Shown: positions 60,426 to 64,000 of the stretch, in pieces
How the letters are laid out: the number at the start of each line of letters is the position of its first letter
How positions within the stretch are numbered: the first letter of the stretch is position 1
Assembly: GCA_016235595.1 (NCBI GenBank)
Contig: JACRJX010000015.1
Coordinates: 186,001-250,000 of the forward strand
Direction: 5' to 3'
DNA from: Verrucomicrobiota bacterium
Lineage (GTDB): Bacteria > Verrucomicrobiota > Verrucomicrobiia > CAIQCK01
DNA: 64,000 bases
Program-made: the position numbers and the translations under genes
Notes under the pieces: model-generated
What the model was told of the DNA's origin: nothing
The model's database searches: none
The model's input: only the letters and a program-made list of their open reading frames with translations

Positions 60426-61850
60426 ATGTCGCTTCCGATGATCATACAAGGCGGGATGGGCGTGGCAGTGTCCAACTGGACGCTGGCACGGGCCGTTTCG
60501 CGTTTGGGACAGCTGGGAGTGGTTTCCGGAACCGCGCCCGCCGTCATCCTGGCCCGTCGTCTTCAGGTGGGCGATCCCAGTGGCCAGATGCGCCACGCCT
60601 TGGAGTGCTTTCCGTATCCTGACATTGCTGCGCGCGTGCTGGCCGAGTTCTTCATCCCCGGCGGGAAATCACCCACGGCGCCGTTCAAGAACAGCTCGAT
60701 GCCACAGATCCAGCTCAACGCTGATCTGGTGGAATTGACGGTGTTGGGGAACTTCGTGGAAGTGTTTCTGGCCAAGGAAGGCCACAGCGGTTTGGTCGGC
60801 ATCAATTTCCTGGAGAAGATCCAGTTCCCCACATTGCCCTCGCTATTTGGCGCGATGCTGGCGGGTGTGGATTATGTGTTGATGGGCGCCGGTATACCGC
60901 GGGCCATTCCCGGTGCGCTCGACCGTTTGGCGAACGGCGAACCGGCTGAGATGAAGATTGATGTCGAAGGCGCGATGCCCGGTGAGGAATTTCTCTCCAA
61001 GTTCGATCCACGCGCGTTCTGCGGTGGCACGGCGCCTCATTTGAAACGACCGCAGTTTCTTGCCATCGTCGCGTCAGCCACGCTGGCAATGTCGCTGGCC
61101 AAGAAATCCAGCGGCCGTGTCAATGGTTTCATCGTCGAGGGCGAATCCGCCGGTGGCCACAACGCGCCTCCGCGCGGGCCGCTGCAACTCAACGCGATCG
61201 GCGAGCCTGTTTATGGCCCGCGCGATGTGCCCGACCTTGATAAGATTCGTGCGCTTGGCCTGCCGTTCTGGCTGGCTGGCTCGTACGCGAAGCCGGAGAA
61301 ACTCGCCGAGGCGTTGCAGGCGGGCGCGGCTGGAATTCAAGTGGGCACCGCTTTCGCCTTTTGTGACGAATCGGGCGTCTGTCCCGAGCTCAAGAAAAAG
61401 GTGGTCCAACAATGTCTTGCCGGCAACGCCCGCGTTTTCACTGATCCGGTCGCTTCGCCGACGGGCTTCCCATTCAAAGTGCTGCAAATGGAGGAGACCG
61501 TTTCGAACGCGGCGCGCTACGCGGCACGGGAACGCATATGCGATTTGGGCTATCTCCGGCATGCCTACCGCAGGTCGGACGGGACTGTTGGATACCGATG
61601 CCCTGCCGAACCAGTGGAGGATTACCTGCGGAAAGGCGGAAAGCTCGAAGATACGATAGGCCGCAAGTGTATTTGTAACGGCCTGTTGGCCACCACTGGC
61701 TTGGGACAGTTTATTTCCGAAGGAGAGAGCGAACTGGCGTTGCTGACCACCGGCGACGAAATCGCGCAATTGGCTCGACTCATCAAACCCAACCGCGATT
61801 CCTACGCCGCTGCAGACGTTGTGCGTTACTTGCTCAGCCAGACGAAGTAG
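60426..61850 (+). CDS. Nitronate monooxygenase (NPD)-like flavoprotein
   Basis: This TIM-barrel protein starts IIQGGMGVAVSNWTLARAVS and includes FIVEGESAGGHNAPPRGPLQ and GAAGIQVGTAFAFCDESGVC. These are signatures of FMN-dependent nitronate monooxygenases and related oxidoreductases (NPD family). Length 474 residues is larger than typical NMOs (about 330) because of inserted and C-terminal segments. The 256 bp upstream contain no gene. The substrate is unknown. Confidence 0.85.
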   Translation: MSLPMIIQGGMGVAVSNWTLARAVSRLGQLGVVSGTAPAVILARRLQVGDPSGQMRHALECFPYPDIAARVLAEFFIPGGKSPTAPFKNSSMPQIQLNADLVELTVLGNFVEVFLAKEGHSGLVGINFLEKIQFPTLPSLFGAMLAGVDYVLMGAGIPRAIPGALDRLANGEPAEMKIDVEGAMPGEEFLSKFDPRAFCGGTAPHLKRPQFLAIVASATLAMSLAKKSSGRVNGFIVEGESAGGHNAPPRGPLQLNAIGEPVYGPRDVPDLDKIRALGLPFWLAGSYAKPEKLAEALQAGAAGIQVGTAFAFCDESGVCPELKKKVVQQCLAGNARVFTDPVASPTGFPFKVLQMEETVSNAARYAARERICDLGYLRHAYRRSDGTVGYRCPAEPVEDYLRKGGKLEDTIGRKCICNGLLATTGLGQFISEGESELALLTTGDEIAQLARLIKPNRDSYAAADVVRYLLSQTK

Positions 61851-62038
61851 CCGCTGATGCGGCTTGCGTTGCCGCCTGGTTCCAAACTCTCGTCCTTGTT
61901 TGCCTGATGCTTGGGGACGGTGGGCGGGCAGGCGAGGGATGGCATCCTCCCTCGCGCGCGAGTCTGTCCCGTGCCGGTTGTTTCTTGCAACCGACAGCGT
62001 GTGTGGGTTGTTATAAGGCAGTGTGGGTTTGAGACGAG

Positions 62039-63361
62039 ATGCAAACCGAGAGTAAATCGTCGGCTAAAATGGCGGCGGTGCAACCGTCGCCGCAACCGAT
62101 GGTGCATTTGCGCCTGACACGGCGGGTTTACGTCGTGTTGCTGGTGGTGCTGATTGTGCCGTGGGTGTTGTTGGCAGCTGCCTGGCTGGCCAGAGATTTG
62201 CTTCTGAGTTTTCATGGCTCCAAAGCCTCAGCCAACGTCAAGGTCGATGCCAAAGCCGGCGGTCGAGTGACGTATGCTGCACCGGGACCGTGGGGAACAC
62301 TTCGATGCACCCGCATCGCCATTGAGCCGCCGTCGGAGGCGATATTTGTCAAGCCGGAGGATGAGGCGCCATCGCGCTGGCAGTTTGTCGGTTATACAAT
62401 GGACAAATTGCGCGAACTATTCGCGGCGGTGGGTTTCAGCCAGGAGCAGATCGGTTCCTTGATCGAGCGGACCAGAGTGGATCCGGCCACGGGAACGCCG
62501 GTGGTAAGTCCTACGGCGGAATTTGTAATAAACATGGTGCCGTTGACCCGGCAGCGCCTCTACAAGGCCCTGGCGGCGTTTCCGGAAAACCCTGCACAGC
62601 GATTCGTCAGCACATTCCGGCCGATGTATCTGAATGAACGTTTTGAGGACAGTGAGCTTCCGCCGGAGGTGATCGCGGACATCAAGCGCATGACCTATCC
62701 CCATGGGGACATCCTGTTGTTCGCAGATGTCAACATCATGCTGGCACGGATGCCCGATCCGCGTGGCAAAGTGCGTCTCCTCAAAGCACTCGCGCGCAAG
62801 AACACGCTGTTGGTGGAATTGGAGATCAACTCCACCAGCAACATCGAGAATCTGGTCAACTACTGGGCTGCTGGCGGACGCGCCAAGGATATCGAGCCGT
62901 TGCTGACTTCGCTCTGGCGCACGCCGGGTGGCGCGTCAGTGGATATCTCGCATCTATTGCCCCGCTTCGCCCGTCAGTATCTTTACACTTTTGCCTACGC
63001 GAGCGGTCCGGAAATCGAATTGCGCCGGGATTGTCACTGGACGAGCCTGAACTTCTTCAATCTCGTTCCGGATGATCGCTATGTTAATCCTGTCTTTGCT
63101 TACGAAGTTGTTCGCAGTGGTTATTATGTCATTTCAGGAGGCACGCGGTTGGGCGACTTGGTATTGCTGGCCAACTCGAAAGGCAAGCTGGTGCACTCGG
63201 CTGTCTGCATCGCCGACGACATTGTCTTCACCAAGAACGGCGCGGGATCCACGCAGCCGTGGATGTTCATGAAGATGGCTGACTTGCTGGAACTCTACGA
63301 GGGCACGTTTCAGTCGGAGGGTCCTTTGCAGGTGATGTATTACCGCAAGCGCGCCGATTAA
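62039..63361 (+). CDS. Membrane-anchored protein with putative NlpC/P60-like cysteine-peptidase domain
   Basis: A single transmembrane helix lies at about residues 29-52. The exported part is of unknown fold up to about 320. Then LRRDC332HWTSLNFF and LVH386SAVCIADDIVF give a Cys/His pair spaced like NlpC/P60 peptidases. The likely activity, if any, is on cell-wall peptides or amides; this is inferred from motif spacing only. It stands alone, 188 bp after the flavoprotein gene and 53 bp before the fucosidase. Confidence 0.6.
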   Translation: MQTESKSSAKMAAVQPSPQPMVHLRLTRRVYVVLLVVLIVPWVLLAAAWLARDLLLSFHGSKASANVKVDAKAGGRVTYAAPGPWGTLRCTRIAIEPPSEAIFVKPEDEAPSRWQFVGYTMDKLRELFAAVGFSQEQIGSLIERTRVDPATGTPVVSPTAEFVINMVPLTRQRLYKALAAFPENPAQRFVSTFRPMYLNERFEDSELPPEVIADIKRMTYPHGDILLFADVNIMLARMPDPRGKVRLLKALARKNTLLVELEINSTSNIENLVNYWAAGGRAKDIEPLLTSLWRTPGGASVDISHLLPRFARQYLYTFAYASGPEIELRRDCHWTSLNFFNLVPDDRYVNPVFAYEVVRSGYYVISGGTRLGDLVLLANSKGKLVHSAVCIADDIVFTKNGAGSTQPWMFMKMADLLELYEGTFQSEGPLQVMYYRKRAD

Positions 63362-63414
63362 CGCGTCAAAAACTTGCACTGGCGGCGGTCCCATCCGGCG
63401 GCTAACATCGCGGC

Positions 63415-64000
63415 ATGAAGACATTCGCCTCCACACTGACGATGTTTGCGCTTCTGACCGCTGTCACCGCCGCGGAACCTCCCAAACCGTTTGGCCCCGT
63501 GCCCAGCGAGCGGCAACTCCGCTGGCATCAGTTGCAGTTCTACTGCTTCATCCATTTCACGGTGAACACCTTCACCGACAAGGAGTGGGGCTACGGCGAC
63601 GAAGCCGAAACCGTCTTTGCCCCGACCGCGTTCGATGCCAACCAGATCGCGCGCACGGCGAAGGAAGCCGGCATGCGCGGCCTGGTGCTCACCTGCAAAC
63701 ATCACGATGGCTTTTGTCTCTGGCCGTCGGCATTCACGGAGCACTCGGTGAAGAAAAGCCCGTGGCGCGACGGCAAGGGCGACATGGTGAAGGAGATTTC
63801 CGCCGCCTGCCGCCGCCACGGCTTGAAGTTCGGCGTTTATCTCTCGCCCTGGGACCGCAACCACAAGGACTACGCGCGGCCGGAATACATCACCTATTAT
63901 CGGAACCAGCTTCGCGAACTGCTGACGAACTACGGCGAAGTCTTTGAGATGTGGTTCGACGGCGCCAACGGCGGTGACGGCTACTACGGCGGCGCGCGGG
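63415..64000 (+). CDS. Secreted GH29 alpha-L-fucosidase, cut by the window edge (partial)
   Basis: The start codon at 63415 opens a signal peptide (MKTFASTLTMFALLTAVTAA). The mature region has RWHQLQFYCFIHFTVNTF, AGMRGLVLTCKHHDGFCLWP and KFGVYLSPWDRN. The last visible motif, VFEMWFDGANG, contains the GH29 nucleophile Asp. At least 195 residues are visible and the frame is open at the end. The enzyme would release L-fucose from glycans, fitting the sugar genes elsewhere in the window. Confidence 0.93.
   Translation, partial: MKTFASTLTMFALLTAVTAAEPPKPFGPVPSERQLRWHQLQFYCFIHFTVNTFTDKEWGYGDEAETVFAPTAFDANQIARTAKEAGMRGLVLTCKHHDGFCLWPSAFTEHSVKKSPWRDGKGDMVKEISAACRRHGLKFGVYLSPWDRNHKDYARPEYITYYRNQLRELLTNYGEVFEMWFDGANGGDGYYGGAR

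Overview
The window is GC-rich, gene-dense bacterial DNA. Several features suggest a soil- or sediment-type member of the PVC group, most likely Verrucomicrobiota (Pedosphaera/Limisphaerales-like): Tat-exported Gfo/Idh/MocA oxidoreductases, ThuA and PQQ-propeller proteins, a MoxR/DUF58/BatA operon containing an alpha/alpha-barrel repeat protein, a Tad locus rich in FHA and PEGA domains, and many short palindromic repeats. This taxonomic call is an inference from gene content. No rRNA, tRNA or CRISPR array was seen.

Layout. 0-1.4 kb: an unidentified membrane protein. 1.4-8.0 kb: a TetR-controlled tripartite efflux operon (minus strand) in which the RND pump and the outer-membrane lipoprotein are one 1533-residue polypeptide; a perfect 31-bp palindrome overlaps its promoter. 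8.1-16.6 kb: a seven-gene minus-strand MoxR-DUF58-vWA operon. 16.8-19.6 kb: a secreted propeller protein, then a lower-GC patch of small unrelated genes, two of which end inside attC-like sites (possible orphan integron cassettes). 19.9-31.4 kb: a plus-strand carbohydrate-type cluster (Tat-exported isomerase-like protein, TIM-barrel protein, XylR-type regulator, two Gfo/Idh/MocA oxidoreductases, alpha/beta hydrolase, URO-D family protein, double nitrilase) ending at a terminator. 31.5-38 kb: UDP-glucuronate decarboxylase-like epimerase, a zinc-ribbon/proline-rich protein, a secreted GH5-like glycosidase and a DUF72 protein. 38-45.4 kb: methyltransferase, putative glycosidase, ThuA protein, PQQ propeller, MFS transporter and rhomboid-like membrane protein, all minus strand.

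45.5-46.5 kb holds a REP-associated tyrosine transposase between REP pairs. 46.6-59.4 kb is a Tad (Flp pilus) locus: two Flp-like pilins, two TadE-like and one TadG-like pseudopilins, CpaB, an FHA-CpaF fusion ATPase, TadB and TadC. An antisense duplicated-domain gene is inserted between TadB and TadC, and DUF192, FHA and PEGA proteins follow. No secretin (CpaC), TadZ or prepilin peptidase (TadV) is present here. 59.6-64 kb: an RsbRD-like helical protein, a nitronate monooxygenase-like flavoenzyme, a membrane-anchored putative NlpC/P60-like protein, and the 5' part of a secreted GH29 alpha-L-fucosidase cut by the window edge.

Functionally the window combines polysaccharide use (fucosidase, GH5-like, isomerase and oxidoreductase genes with a sugar-type regulator), efflux, envelope or stress vWA machinery, and surface attachment. 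The most unusual points are the RND-OMF fusion, the tandem nitrilase whose two domains lack complementary catalytic residues, the attC-like cassette ends, and the layout of the Tad locus.
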